A DNA stretch of 64,000 bases from positions 496,001-560,000 of the forward strand of contig JADJWL010000025.1 in NCBI GenBank assembly GCA_016716385.1, written 5' to 3'. Shown in pieces: positions 55,415 to 62,768 of this stretch (positions are counted from its first letter, which is position 1; the number at the start of each line of letters is the position of its first letter). Below the pieces are notes generated by a model, which saw nothing but the letters and a program-made list of their open reading frames with translations, ran no database searches and was not told the origin of the DNA. This DNA is from Bryobacterales bacterium. GTDB taxonomy: Bacteria; Acidobacteriota; Terriglobia; Bryobacterales; Bryobacteraceae. The translations under genes were made by a program, and so were the position numbers.

Positions 55415-55464
55415 CCTGCCGGGCGCTGGCAGCCGCGGCAGGAGCGGCTGCCAGCGAGGCAGGG
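55415..55464. terminator. Strong bidirectional hairpin between convergent genes
   Basis: The inverted repeat CGCTGGCAGCCGC / GCGGCTGCCAGCG (13 bases, perfect, 8-base loop) is extended by CCTGCC / GGCAGG outside a small internal loop, for a total of 19 pairs. It lies 2 bases after the coiled-coil gene stop and 5 bases before the RidA stop. It can fold from either strand and so would end transcripts from both sides, though neither side has a long U-tract. Confidence 0.75.
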
Positions 55465-55469
55465 TGGCT

Positions 55470-55919
55470 CAGATGTAGGCGATCACGTCGATCTCAACAA
55501 GGGAGTTGCCCGGAATGCCTCCCGCGGCCGCGATGGTGGTGCGCACGGGCGGCTCGGCGCCGAACTTGCCCCGGAACACCTCGTTCATCGCCTGGTAGTC
55601 CTTCAAGTCGTGCAGGTACGTTGCACTTGACGACCTTCTCCATTGAGGAGCCGGCGTTTTCCAGTTCCGCCTTGATTTCGTTCAGCACGTGTTCGGTATG
55701 TGCCTTGATGTCGCCCTCGAAGTGCGCACCCTTGCCCGCAATGAACAGCAGGTTCCCGTAGGAGACCGCGCCGTTGAAGAGCGGCGCCTGCGTGCGCGGA
55801 CGGCCGGAACGGCGATGCACCTTCTTTTCGGCTGGGGCTTGCGCCTGGGCGGCCGGAACCGCTGCCGCGGCCGTGGCGGCGCCGGCCGCGAGGAATCCAC
55901 GTCTCGTATTCTTCTTCAT
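55470..55919 (-). CDS. RidA-family protein, Tat-exported (one frameshift in the sequence)
   Basis: The N-terminal frame encodes a Tat-type signal (NTRRGFLAAGAATAAAA), then LFNGAVSYGNLLFIAGKGAHFEGDIKAHTEHVLNEIKAELENAGSSMEKVVKCNV. Beyond base 55,620 the frame breaks. With one base inserted the rest reads YLHDLKDYQAMNEVFRGKFG, then the RidA ending PPVRTTIAAAGGIPGNSLVEIDVIAY, and stops at 55470. RidA proteins remove reactive imine/enamine intermediates; exported paralogues are less well understood. The indel could be an error or real. The corrected protein would be about 149 residues. Confidence 0.82.
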
Positions 55920-55951
55920 CGTCAGTCACGTCCTTTTCCCGCTTGGGAGGA

Positions 55952-55980
55952 TTGGTTCAAAGTGTTGTCTTCAGTATGAC
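55952..55980 (+). promoter_or_regulatory. Candidate sigma-70 promoter for the leader RNA
   Basis: TTGGTT at 55952-55957 and TATGAC at 55975-55980 are spaced 17 bases. They would give a start near 55,987, about 128 bases before the ATG at 56115. The match is partial (three to four of six at each box), so this is a guess from spacing and position. Confidence 0.4.
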
Positions 55981-55986
55981 TTAGAT

Positions 55987-56102
55987 AGGACGCTCCAGGG
56001 CGTCCGGAGGATACCGCCGCCAGCCGGCGGGATACACTGGGCGCAGACGGGAAGACCCCCGCTCGAGAGCCCGGCCCAGCAGCGGCCGGGCATTTTCTTT
56101 TT
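55987..56102 (+). ncRNA. Candidate structured leader / attenuator RNA or small RNA
   Basis: About 115 bases of leader contain successive stems: GGACGC / GCGTCC, CCGCC / GGCGG, CGGG / CCCG and finally an intrinsic terminator. This lies directly before the ribosome-binding site of 56115-57164, as expected for a riboswitch or attenuator. No known riboswitch consensus was recognised (I looked for c-di-GMP-I, fluoride, TPP, cobalamin and guanidine motifs). An independent small RNA ending at the terminator is the main alternative. Confidence 0.45.
56069..56102 (+). terminator. Intrinsic terminator just before the start of 56115-57164
   Basis: A perfect 8-base stem GCCCGGCC / GGCCGGGC with loop CAGCAGC (56069-56091) is followed by ATTTTCTTTTT (56092-56102). 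The ribosome-binding site GGAGG follows at once and the ATG is 12 bases after the tract. Since the only upstream gene runs the other way, it must stop a transcript started in the 195-base gap. Confidence 0.85.
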
Positions 56103-56114
56103 CGGAGGCTCAAC

Positions 56115-57164
56115 ATGATGGCGCGACTGGCTGTCTGGCTGGCGGCGGGCGTTGCGGCGTGGGCCGCGCCGCCCCTGACCACGATCGAAGACACTCTTTT
56201 CAAGGCGGACGGAACACGCTTTAACGGCATCGTCCTGATTACCTGGACCACCTTCGAGGGTCCCAACCAAACCAACATCGCGACACAGGGCAGGACCGTG
56301 CGGATCATCGACGGGCGTCTGAACGTGCAACTGGCGCCGACCGTGGGAACGCAACCCGCCGCCTACTACCTGGTCAAGTACAACTCGGACGGAAAGTTTC
56401 AGTTTAGCGAGCACTGGACGGTGCCGTCGAACCCGGCTCCCATGCGGGTGCGCGACGTGCGGGTGGCAGGTCCTTTGTGGCCGGGCGACTCCGCCAGCGG
56501 ACAACTGGGCGAAGTAACAATCGAGGACGTCAGCGGGCTCCCCGAGGAACTGGAGGTCCGGCCCCGGCGTGGTACGGGATTCCTGCCGTCGCGCGCGGCC
56601 GTGATCAACGATCTGGGGGAGATCGATGCGGCCTTGGGCAGCCTCGCCGACTGCGTCCGGGTCGACGGGACCGCGGCGCCGTGTGGGACGGCGAGCGTCG
56701 CGTTCTTTGACCGCGAGACTCCGGGTGGTGTCGTCGATGGCGTCAATACGCTGTTCAATCTGTTGTTTCAGCCCGAGCCACCGGAAAGCGTACGCCTGTT
56801 CCGTAATGGCTTGTTGCAGACAGCCGGTGTGGACTACTCGGTGTCGGGATCGGCCATCACGTTTCTTCCGGGGGCGGCGCCTCAGCCCGGCGATGTCCTT
56901 GCCGCCTACTACCGGGTGCTGGCGGCCGGTGCGCCGATGCCGAACTTCGCCGATGGTGTCTCACCTGTGGGGGTCATCGATGGAGTCAATGCCGAATTCA
57001 CCCTGCCGCAGGCGCCGAACCCGGCCTCCAGTCTGATGGTGCACAGGAACGGGGTCCTAAAGCTGGCGCTGACGGACTACACGATTAATGGGTCGACGAT
57101 CGAGTTTCAGCCGGGTTCGGTGCCCCAGCCGGGCGATGTCCTGCGGGTTTCCTACCGGCACTGA
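56115..57164 (+). CDS. Secreted protein with two C-terminal tail-fibre-like repeats
   Basis: The 349-residue product has a signal peptide (MMARLAVWLAAGVAAWAAPP). A middle region has beta-rich NIATQGRTVRIIDGRLNVQL and DVSGLPEELEVRP. Two ~70-residue repeats close the protein: FDRETPGGVVDGVNTLFNLL to GDVLAAYYRV, and FADGVSPVGVIDGVNAEFTL to GDVLRVSYRH. Each contains the elements V-D-G-V-N, R-N-G-x-L, D-Y-[ST]-[VI]-x-G and P-Q-P-G-D, which resemble repeats in phage tail and surface proteins. The gene sits behind a terminator-containing leader. No family was identified. Confidence 0.75.
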   Translation: MMARLAVWLAAGVAAWAAPPLTTIEDTLFKADGTRFNGIVLITWTTFEGPNQTNIATQGRTVRIIDGRLNVQLAPTVGTQPAAYYLVKYNSDGKFQFSEHWTVPSNPAPMRVRDVRVAGPLWPGDSASGQLGEVTIEDVSGLPEELEVRPRRGTGFLPSRAAVINDLGEIDAALGSLADCVRVDGTAAPCGTASVAFFDRETPGGVVDGVNTLFNLLFQPEPPESVRLFRNGLLQTAGVDYSVSGSAITFLPGAAPQPGDVLAAYYRVLAAGAPMPNFADGVSPVGVIDGVNAEFTLPQAPNPASSLMVHRNGVLKLALTDYTINGSTIEFQPGSVPQPGDVLRVSYRH

Positions 57165-57932
57165 TCAGCGCCGTCTCTCGAAAGAAAACGTCGAGTAGAC
57201 GGCCACCTGGAGCGTATGGTTGTGCTCGAAGACCCGGCCGTTGCGCTGCTGGATGAGCTGGTGCAGGTAGCCCAGCTCCAGACGGCCGGGCGTGCCCATG
57301 TCGTATCCGAGGGCGGCATACCCTCGGTTTTGGTCGAAGACGTTGGCCGCGACGTTCCTTCCGAAGTTGACCAAGAGTTCATTGTATCCGGCAAAGTACC
57401 AGGAGCCCGGCTGGATCCTTCCGCCGCGAAACGGTAGCGTTGCACGGACCATGTAGCGAAAGCGGTTCTCGTGGCGCCAGTTGGCGACGGTCGTCCCTCC
57501 GCCCGGTTGCGGAGCCGTCTCGCCGAGGCGCCGCTGTTCCAGGCGATACCGGTGCGCGAAACCAACCCTGCCGGTGGCGTGGCGCAGCAGAGCCTGCTGG
57601 AAGACCCGGTGTTCAGGAAAGCGGAAGGCGACCGGAAACGCGCCGTAGCGATGTGTGTCCACGAAGGCATATCCGAGAGTCACCATGAGGTGGCGGTTGA
57701 CATCGAAGTTCAAGCCGGGCCGCAAGAGGATCTGTTGTGGCTTCGAGACGACGTCGTGGCGGCGCAACTGGCCTTCCAGGTGGACGCCCCACCGCCCATT
57801 CACCGCGTGGTCGCCGAAGTACATGAACCAAGCATTGGCGTTGTGGTCGGCGATCCGGCCTGCGGATTGTGCGAAGGCGCTTCCCAGCAGACATGGGAGG
57901 AGGCAGGCAACGGTCTGTAAACGGGCTGTCAC
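57165..57932 (-). CDS. DUF2490 family secreted / outer-membrane protein
   Basis: The 255-residue product has a signal peptide (to about residue 21) and matches DUF2490: NANAWFMYFGDHAVNGRWGVHLEGQLRRHDVV, LLRPGLNFDVNRHLMVTLGYAFVDT and a series of alternating aromatic strands to the C-terminus (LQVAVYSTFSFERRR). The pattern is that of a small outer-membrane beta barrel. The role is unknown. Its stop directly adjoins the stop of the convergent repeat protein gene with no gap. It is 18 bases downstream of 57951-58580. Confidence 0.8.
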   Translation of the reverse strand: MTARLQTVACLLPCLLGSAFAQSAGRIADHNANAWFMYFGDHAVNGRWGVHLEGQLRRHDVVSKPQQILLRPGLNFDVNRHLMVTLGYAFVDTHRYGAFPVAFRFPEHRVFQQALLRHATGRVGFAHRYRLEQRRLGETAPQPGGGTTVANWRHENRFRYMVRATLPFRGGRIQPGSWYFAGYNELLVNFGRNVAANVFDQNRGYAALGYDMGTPGRLELGYLHQLIQQRNGRVFEHNHTLQVAVYSTFSFERRR

Positions 57933-57950
57933 ATTGACCAGAGTACAGGC

Positions 57951-58580
57951 TCAGCGGACCGATCCTCGCGGAATCGTCCGGCCCCAGACCTCGATCCAGT
58001 CCAGTCTGGAGCAACCGGCCGATCCGCCGCCGGTCATGAGATCGGTAAACCCGATTTCGTCGATGCGGGAGAGGTCGGGATTGTCGACCCATGCGCCCTC
58101 GATCACCCTGTCGATGTCGAGGCGGCGCCAGCGCTGGTTCCCCAGGATGAACTCGAACTCCCGCCAGTCCTCGGAAGACGGATCGGCTTCGGAGGAGATG
58201 AGCCACTGTCCCGCAGCAGTCTTGACGATCAGACGGAGGGCACGGAAGCCGGCCTGCTTGGAGCGCCAGCGCACTTTCGACAAGCCCGTGAGATCGACCT
58301 GCGCCCGGCGGTGGCGCAATGCGACAGCCCAATTGCCGGTGGCGGTGCCCGACCAGACGTAGTACGGATCGTCAGCGGGGCGGTCGTGGTGGCTCTTCTT
58401 GATACCGTCCCGGCCCGGACCGTAGAGTGTCAGTTCGAGGTCCGAATTCGCCACGTGTTCCTGGGTGACCGGCGTTTCGGGCGGCGTCTCTTTCCAGTCC
58501 TCACGCAAGAAACTTCCCGGACGCTCGTCCGCCCACCCAACCGCAAGGCAAGCCAGGAGAAACCACAGCCGCACGATCAT
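57951..58580 (-). CDS. Secreted protein of unknown family
   Basis: The 209-residue product has a signal peptide (MIVRLWFLLACLAVGWAD). The mature part contains many Trp and Tyr residues (DPYYVWSGTATGNWAVALRH, KVRWRSKQAGFRALRLIVKT, DWREFEFILGNQRWRRLDID, RLDWIEVWGR). These fit a jelly-roll or carbohydrate-binding fold such as those of CBM/DUF proteins. I do not recognise a named family. The ATG overlaps the stop of the nucleotidyltransferase gene (ATGA), so it is translated with it. Confidence 0.65.
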   Translation of the reverse strand: MIVRLWFLLACLAVGWADERPGSFLREDWKETPPETPVTQEHVANSDLELTLYGPGRDGIKKSHHDRPADDPYYVWSGTATGNWAVALRHRRAQVDLTGLSKVRWRSKQAGFRALRLIVKTAAGQWLISSEADPSSEDWREFEFILGNQRWRRLDIDRVIEGAWVDNPDLSRIDEIGFTDLMTGGGSAGCSRLDWIEVWGRTIPRGSVR

Positions 58581-59908
58581 GCCCGTCCCCTGGCGGCGCG
58601 GGCCACCGCGGCGCGGGTGCGGGGGTCGAGCGGGGGAGGGGGCGGCGGTTCCGGCTTACGGGTCTTGCCGTCGACGCGGTCCGCGATCAGAGCCTGGTAC
58701 TTCTTGCGGAACTCGGACGACTGGGGGTCGGCGGGACGCCCCTCGGCGGCCAGCGCAGCCTCGACCTCTCCCGGGGTCACCTCCTGGGCGAGTGGCAGGT
58801 ACTTCTGCAGGTAATTCTTCGCGCGGTCATGCACGATGCGGATGCTGGAGTGATACAGCAGGAACAGCAGATCGGGCGCGGGGACCTGCGCCAGCACAGC
58901 GTAGAGGAGGGACGGCCGCTTCAGGTCAGCCTTCTGCAGCGCCGCCGCCAGTTTCGTCGCTCTGGCCGGCAGGGCCTGCCACGCCGCAGTCGCCGACCTC
59001 GTCATGGCCGTGGTGCGGATGAGCGCCGACTTCTCCTTCGGTGTCAGCTTCTCTGTCAGAACCCAGAGGAACGGCGCGGGATCGGCCGCGGCTGATTCCA
59101 CTTCCGGGGGAAACAGACGCCGTGCGCGCTCCAGCTTGGCCAGCGCCGCCAGATTCAGCTTGGGGCCCTGGAGCGCGGGAGAGAACAGGGTCATCAAGCC
59201 ATCCTGATCGAGCACACGCACGACCTCGGAGGGCGCGGGCTCCCTCCCCAGGGCAAGCAGCTCCCGGCCCAGTTCTTCGACGGCAATCGATGCCTGCGTT
59301 CCCGCCTCGCGAGCGTTGGCATACTGCGCGGCGGTCTTCTCGTCGAAGGAAAACCCGAGCCGGAGCCGGAGCCGCGCGGCGCGCAACAGGCGCACGGGGT
59401 CATCGTAGAAGGTCGTGGATTGTAGCGTCCGCAACTCACGGCGTTCCAGGTCGGCCAAGCCGTTATTGGGATCGATGAGCAGACCGCGAGAGGACCGGTT
59501 GAGCGCCAGGGCGATGGAGTTGACCGTGAAGTCGCGCCAGCGGAGATCTTCCTGGATCGTACCGGGAGCGATCTGGAGCTTGCCGGTGCGGGACCGGGTT
59601 TCGCGCCGCGCCATGGCGATCTGCGCGGTGACGCCTCCAGGAAAGACCAGTTCGGCGGATTTCCGGCGGTCGTCCTGGGATCCGATCCTGGCCCCGGCCG
59701 CGGTCAGGGGTTTCAGCAGCGCAAGCGCCCTGCCTTCGATCGCGAAATCCAGGTCGCGGATGTGGAAGCCGCCCAGCATGTCCCGCATGGCGCCGCCTGT
59801 CAGGAACACGCCCATGCCAGCCGAGGTGGCGGCCTCCTGCACCAGAGACACAACCTTGTTCTGGGGAACGCTCAGGTGACTCTCCAACATGAACATGTAG
59901 TCGCTCAT
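58577..59908 (-). CDS. CCA-adding enzyme / poly(A) polymerase family nucleotidyltransferase
   Basis: The 443-residue class-II nucleotidyltransferase adds CCA or poly(A) to RNA 3' ends. It has the head-domain motif LTGGAMRDMLGGFHIRDLDF (GGxxRD at 38-43 and catalytic Asp52-x-Asp54), RWRDFTVNSIAL, and the neck helices with DDPVRLLRAARLRLRLGFSFD. The C-terminus ends in a Pro- and Ala-rich tail (PEPPPPPPLDP) not seen in typical relatives. The encoded CCA on tRNA-Val in the window means CCA addition may serve mainly repair. The start at 59908 matches the head domain. Confidence 0.88.
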   Translation of the reverse strand: MSDYMFMLESHLSVPQNKVVSLVQEAATSAGMGVFLTGGAMRDMLGGFHIRDLDFAIEGRALALLKPLTAAGARIGSQDDRRKSAELVFPGGVTAQIAMARRETRSRTGKLQIAPGTIQEDLRWRDFTVNSIALALNRSSRGLLIDPNNGLADLERRELRTLQSTTFYDDPVRLLRAARLRLRLGFSFDEKTAAQYANAREAGTQASIAVEELGRELLALGREPAPSEVVRVLDQDGLMTLFSPALQGPKLNLAALAKLERARRLFPPEVESAAADPAPFLWVLTEKLTPKEKSALIRTTAMTRSATAAWQALPARATKLAAALQKADLKRPSLLYAVLAQVPAPDLLFLLYHSSIRIVHDRAKNYLQKYLPLAQEVTPGEVEAALAAEGRPADPQSSEFRKKYQALIADRVDGKTRKPEPPPPPPLDPRTRAAVARAARGRA

Positions 59909-59972
59909 AGACAGGCTGACGGAGACCCTTGGCTCACACCCTGAGTCCGCCGTTGGAATCCTCCTTTCATCG

Positions 59973-60896
59973 TTACGCCCTGGGGTGGTAGCGGTCCACG
60001 GTCTCGCGCAGGCGCTGGCGCGCCACGTGCGTGTAGATCTGCGTGGTCCCGATATCGGCGTGTCCGAGCATCGTCTGGACACTACGCAGGTCGGCTCCGC
60101 CTTCGAGCAGGTGGGTCGCGAAGCTGTGGCGGAGCACGTGCGGGGTCAGACCGCGGAAGATTCCGGCCGTGCGGCCATGCCCCACCAGCAACTTCCAGAA
60201 ACCTTGCCGGGTGAGCGGCCCACCGCGAGCGGATACAAACAGATAGGGGCTGGTGCGGCCCTTCAGAAGCTTCGGGCGTCCGGCTTCCAGGTAACCCTCG
60301 ACGGCACGCAGCGCCGTCCTGCCAGCCGGGACAAGCCGGTGCTTGCTGCCTTTGCCGACCGTCCGCAGGACGCCCATCGCCATGTCGAGGTCACCGCAGC
60401 GAAGGTGGCACAGTTCGCTCACGCGGAGCCCGGTTGCATAGAGGACCTGCAGCATCGCCCGGTCGCGCAGACCGGCAGCGGTAGACCCGTCGGGCGCCTC
60501 CAACAGGCGTTCGATCTCCTCCCGGTTGAGATACTTCGGCAGACTGCGCCACGCCTTCGGCGCTGTCAGGGCGGCGGTCGGATCGGTATCGAGATGTCCT
60601 TCGGCGACAAGGAACCCAAAGAAATTGCGTAGCGCGGACAGACGGCGGGCGACGGTGCTCGCGCTGGCCCCCTGATGCGTCAGGACATCCAGATAGCCAC
60701 GGACTGCATCCAGGCCGGGCAGGCCGGCGGCCGGGCCACGCGATGCGCCGAAATCGCGCAAGTCGCGCTGGTAAGCGGCAAGAGAATTTGGGGACAGACC
60801 TTTTTCCACCCGGCAGAAACTCAGGAACGCGGCGATACCGGCAGCCAGCCGGTCCTGTTCCGGCGCCGAAGCACCCGCCTGTGGTGTCGTCCGCAC
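59973..60896 (-). CDS. xerD: Tyrosine recombinase XerD
   Basis: The 307-residue recombinase resolves chromosome dimers at dif with XerC. It has an N-terminal SAM-like domain (FLSFCRVEKGLSPNSLAAYQRDL) and the catalytic residues Arg158 (ATGLRVSE), Lys182 (VGKGSKHR), His253-x2-Arg256 (TPHVLRHSFATHLL), His279 (LGHADIGTT) and Tyr288. Length and motifs are as in chromosomal Xer proteins, with no sign of a phage or integron integrase. It is 64 bases upstream of the CCA-family gene. Confidence 0.9.
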   Translation of the reverse strand: MRTTPQAGASAPEQDRLAAGIAAFLSFCRVEKGLSPNSLAAYQRDLRDFGASRGPAAGLPGLDAVRGYLDVLTHQGASASTVARRLSALRNFFGFLVAEGHLDTDPTAALTAPKAWRSLPKYLNREEIERLLEAPDGSTAAGLRDRAMLQVLYATGLRVSELCHLRCGDLDMAMGVLRTVGKGSKHRLVPAGRTALRAVEGYLEAGRPKLLKGRTSPYLFVSARGGPLTRQGFWKLLVGHGRTAGIFRGLTPHVLRHSFATHLLEGGADLRSVQTMLGHADIGTTQIYTHVARQRLRETVDRYHPRA

Positions 60897-60979
60897 TCAG
60901 CCAATGATACAATAATCGCAAATTTGTTTGAAACAGACCCTTTGGGCGGCTTTTCCCGGCCTCCCGGCGCGGCACACCG

Positions 60980-61450
60980 ATGAAGCAGGTGCGGATCCAG
61001 AGATTCGACCGGGAGCCGCTGGCCGGTCATATTGACCCGCGGACCTACCTGCGGGCGAATGGGATCGAGATTCTGTCACCCTCCGGCGCCCATTCGGTGG
61101 TCCCTTACGAAGAGATAAAAGTCCTGTATTTTGTTGGCGACTTCCGCGGTGGGGAGACCCGCGTGGAACGCCGGACCTTCTCCAGCCGGCCGAAGCTGGC
61201 CGGGCTCTGGGTGCGGCTGCATTTCCGCGACGGCGACCTGCTGGAGGGCGTCTTGCCCAACGATTTTCTGGCGTTGGACACTCACGGATTCACGATCACG
61301 CCGCCGGACTGGTCGATCCACCACCGCAAAGTGTTCGTGCCGCGCGCTGCCCTGACACGGGCTGAGGTGCTGGGCGTGGTCGGGTCTGCTGCCAGCCGGC
61401 CCCGCCGGAAGCCCCTGCCGGATCAACAAATCGGTTTGTTCGAGAGTTGA
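60980..61450 (+). CDS. Uncharacterised small protein
   Basis: The 156-residue protein has no signal or membrane segment. Notable are LRANGIEILSPSGAHSVVPYEEIKVLYFVGDF near the start, LWVRLHFRDGDLLEGVLPNDFLAL, TITPPDWSIHHRKVFVPRAALTRAEVLGVVG, and a basic tail ending GLFES. The layout (a small beta barrel) resembles a family I associate with DUF6982, but I cannot confirm this. It is divergent from xerD by 83 bases, where a TACAAT element lies. Confidence 0.6.
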   Translation: MKQVRIQRFDREPLAGHIDPRTYLRANGIEILSPSGAHSVVPYEEIKVLYFVGDFRGGETRVERRTFSSRPKLAGLWVRLHFRDGDLLEGVLPNDFLALDTHGFTITPPDWSIHHRKVFVPRAALTRAEVLGVVGSAASRPRRKPLPDQQIGLFES

Positions 61451-61453
61451 GCG

Positions 61454-61530
61454 TGGTGGGCACGCAGGGATTCGAACCCCGGACCCCCTCGGTGTAAGCG
61501 AGGTGCTCTAACCAACTGAGCTACGTGCCC
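61454..61530 (-). tRNA. tRNA-Val (anticodon UAC)
   Basis: On the minus strand a complete cloverleaf starts GGGCACGTAGCTCAG and ends with a T-arm GGTTCGAATCC and acceptor CGTGCCC. The acceptor stem is 7 pairs (GGGCACG / CGUGCCC). The anticodon loop CUUACAC gives anticodon UAC, read by valine codon GUA and relatives. The discriminator is A and the CCA end is encoded (61454-61456). The 5' end overlaps the stop codon of the upstream glycosyltransferase gene by 10 bases. Confidence 0.96.
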
Positions 61531-62768
61531 GTTCCAACTGATTGTCTCACGGCGCGCGGCGCCAGTTCCTCTTCCAGGATCCGCCAAGCCGCCTGCCAGG
61601 TGAACTCGCGATCGAAGGTGGCGCGTCCGGCGGCGCCCAGAGTTTCGCGGGCCCCGCGGTCGGCCAGAAGGCTGAGCACGGCCTCGGCAAACCGGTGAGG
61701 GTCGTCTTCGATCAGAATATTGCCGCCGTCCTGTGCGGGCAGCCCTTCACAACCGAGAGTTGTGGAGACGACCGGACGAGCGGCAGCCCAGGCTTCGATG
61801 ATCTTGAAGCGCGTCCCGCTGCCAGCCAGCAGAGGCACGACCACGACGCGGGCTTTTGCTAGCTCAGCCACGGGATCCTGGATCGGGCCGGTGCACTCAA
61901 TGCGAGGATCGGAGGCGATATCCCGGTGGACTGCGTCCGTGTTGCGGCCAATCAACCTCCACCGGAGGCCCGGGCACCGGTCGCGCAGGGTCGGCCAAAT
62001 GGAGCGGGCGAAGTGGCGTACCCCGGACCGATTCGGCTCGTAGTCGAAGCTGGCGGAAAACGCCACGACGTCTTCTTCGGCGGCCACAGGAGCCGGCCGG
62101 GACGGGATCGCGTTCGGATAGACAGCGACGGTGCACGGCGCAATGGTAAGGGCGCGCTGCGCGTCCGCCGCCGATGTGGCCAGAACGAGAGAATACCGGG
62201 GCAGCAGGCGGCGCTCGAGGTCAGCGCTGGCGTCGCGGAAGACACGATGAGCCACCGCTTCCTCTCTCCGGCCTGCCGCAGCGGCGGCGCTCTCGTGCCA
62301 GCAGCTTTCCACGTTGTGCAAGTCCAGGACCGTGCGCGAAGCGCGGGGTCCGATCTGGTCGATGTAGGGAGCGCACCAGAAGTGCTCGATGCAGGCGAGG
62401 TCGTAATGGCGCCCGTCGACGTAGCGGGCCACCACGTCACCGAAACCCGCGAACCGGTCTAGCAGCGGCGGAACCCGCCTGGCGAGTCGGACCGTGTTGC
62501 GCCAGACGCGCCGCCAGCCGTCGCGCGCGTGGTAGGGCAGGTCCAGCACCAGGATGTCGGATGCCAGTCCGGGGGGGAACGCGGTCCGTGGGTCGGGATG
62601 TCCGGGTTGGCGGAACACGATGCAGTCCAGCCGGTACCGTGGCGCCAGATACTCGAGCAGCGAGGCAGAACGCATGGCACCCCCGCCGACGGTCGGGTAT
62701 GGCGATTCCGGCGCGACAAAGAGGGCGCGCGGGACGTCAGCGATCGCGGATGGCATCAGCGTAGACAT
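61521..62768 (-). CDS. GT4-type glycosyltransferase
   Basis: The 415-residue glycosyltransferase begins MSTLMPSAIADVPRALFVAPESPYPTVGGGAMRS, a GT-B N-terminal domain with glycine-rich acceptor loop. Its C-terminal domain contains VVVPLLAGSGTRFKIIEAWAAARPVVSTTLGCEGL, where the conserved E of GT4 (E-x7-E region) and sugar-nucleotide site are seen. It overlaps the next glycosyltransferase gene upstream by 32 bases. The last codons (V-G-T-G-T-stop) run into the 5' end of tRNA-Val by 10 bases. The alternative start at 62756 would be 4 codons shorter. Confidence 0.87.
   Translation of the reverse strand: MSTLMPSAIADVPRALFVAPESPYPTVGGGAMRSASLLEYLAPRYRLDCIVFRQPGHPDPRTAFPPGLASDILVLDLPYHARDGWRRVWRNTVRLARRVPPLLDRFAGFGDVVARYVDGRHYDLACIEHFWCAPYIDQIGPRASRTVLDLHNVESCWHESAAAAAGRREEAVAHRVFRDASADLERRLLPRYSLVLATSAADAQRALTIAPCTVAVYPNAIPSRPAPVAAEEDVVAFSASFDYEPNRSGVRHFARSIWPTLRDRCPGLRWRLIGRNTDAVHRDIASDPRIECTGPIQDPVAELAKARVVVVPLLAGSGTRFKIIEAWAAARPVVSTTLGCEGLPAQDGGNILIEDDPHRFAEAVLSLLADRGARETLGAAGRATFDREFTWQAAWRILEEELAPRAVRQSVGTGT

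Noticed and set aside
59973..61530. XerD next to a tRNA gene as a possible integrase and att site
   Set aside because: The recombinase has the form and length of chromosomal XerD, no excisionase or phage genes are nearby and no direct repeat of the tRNA 3' end was seen.
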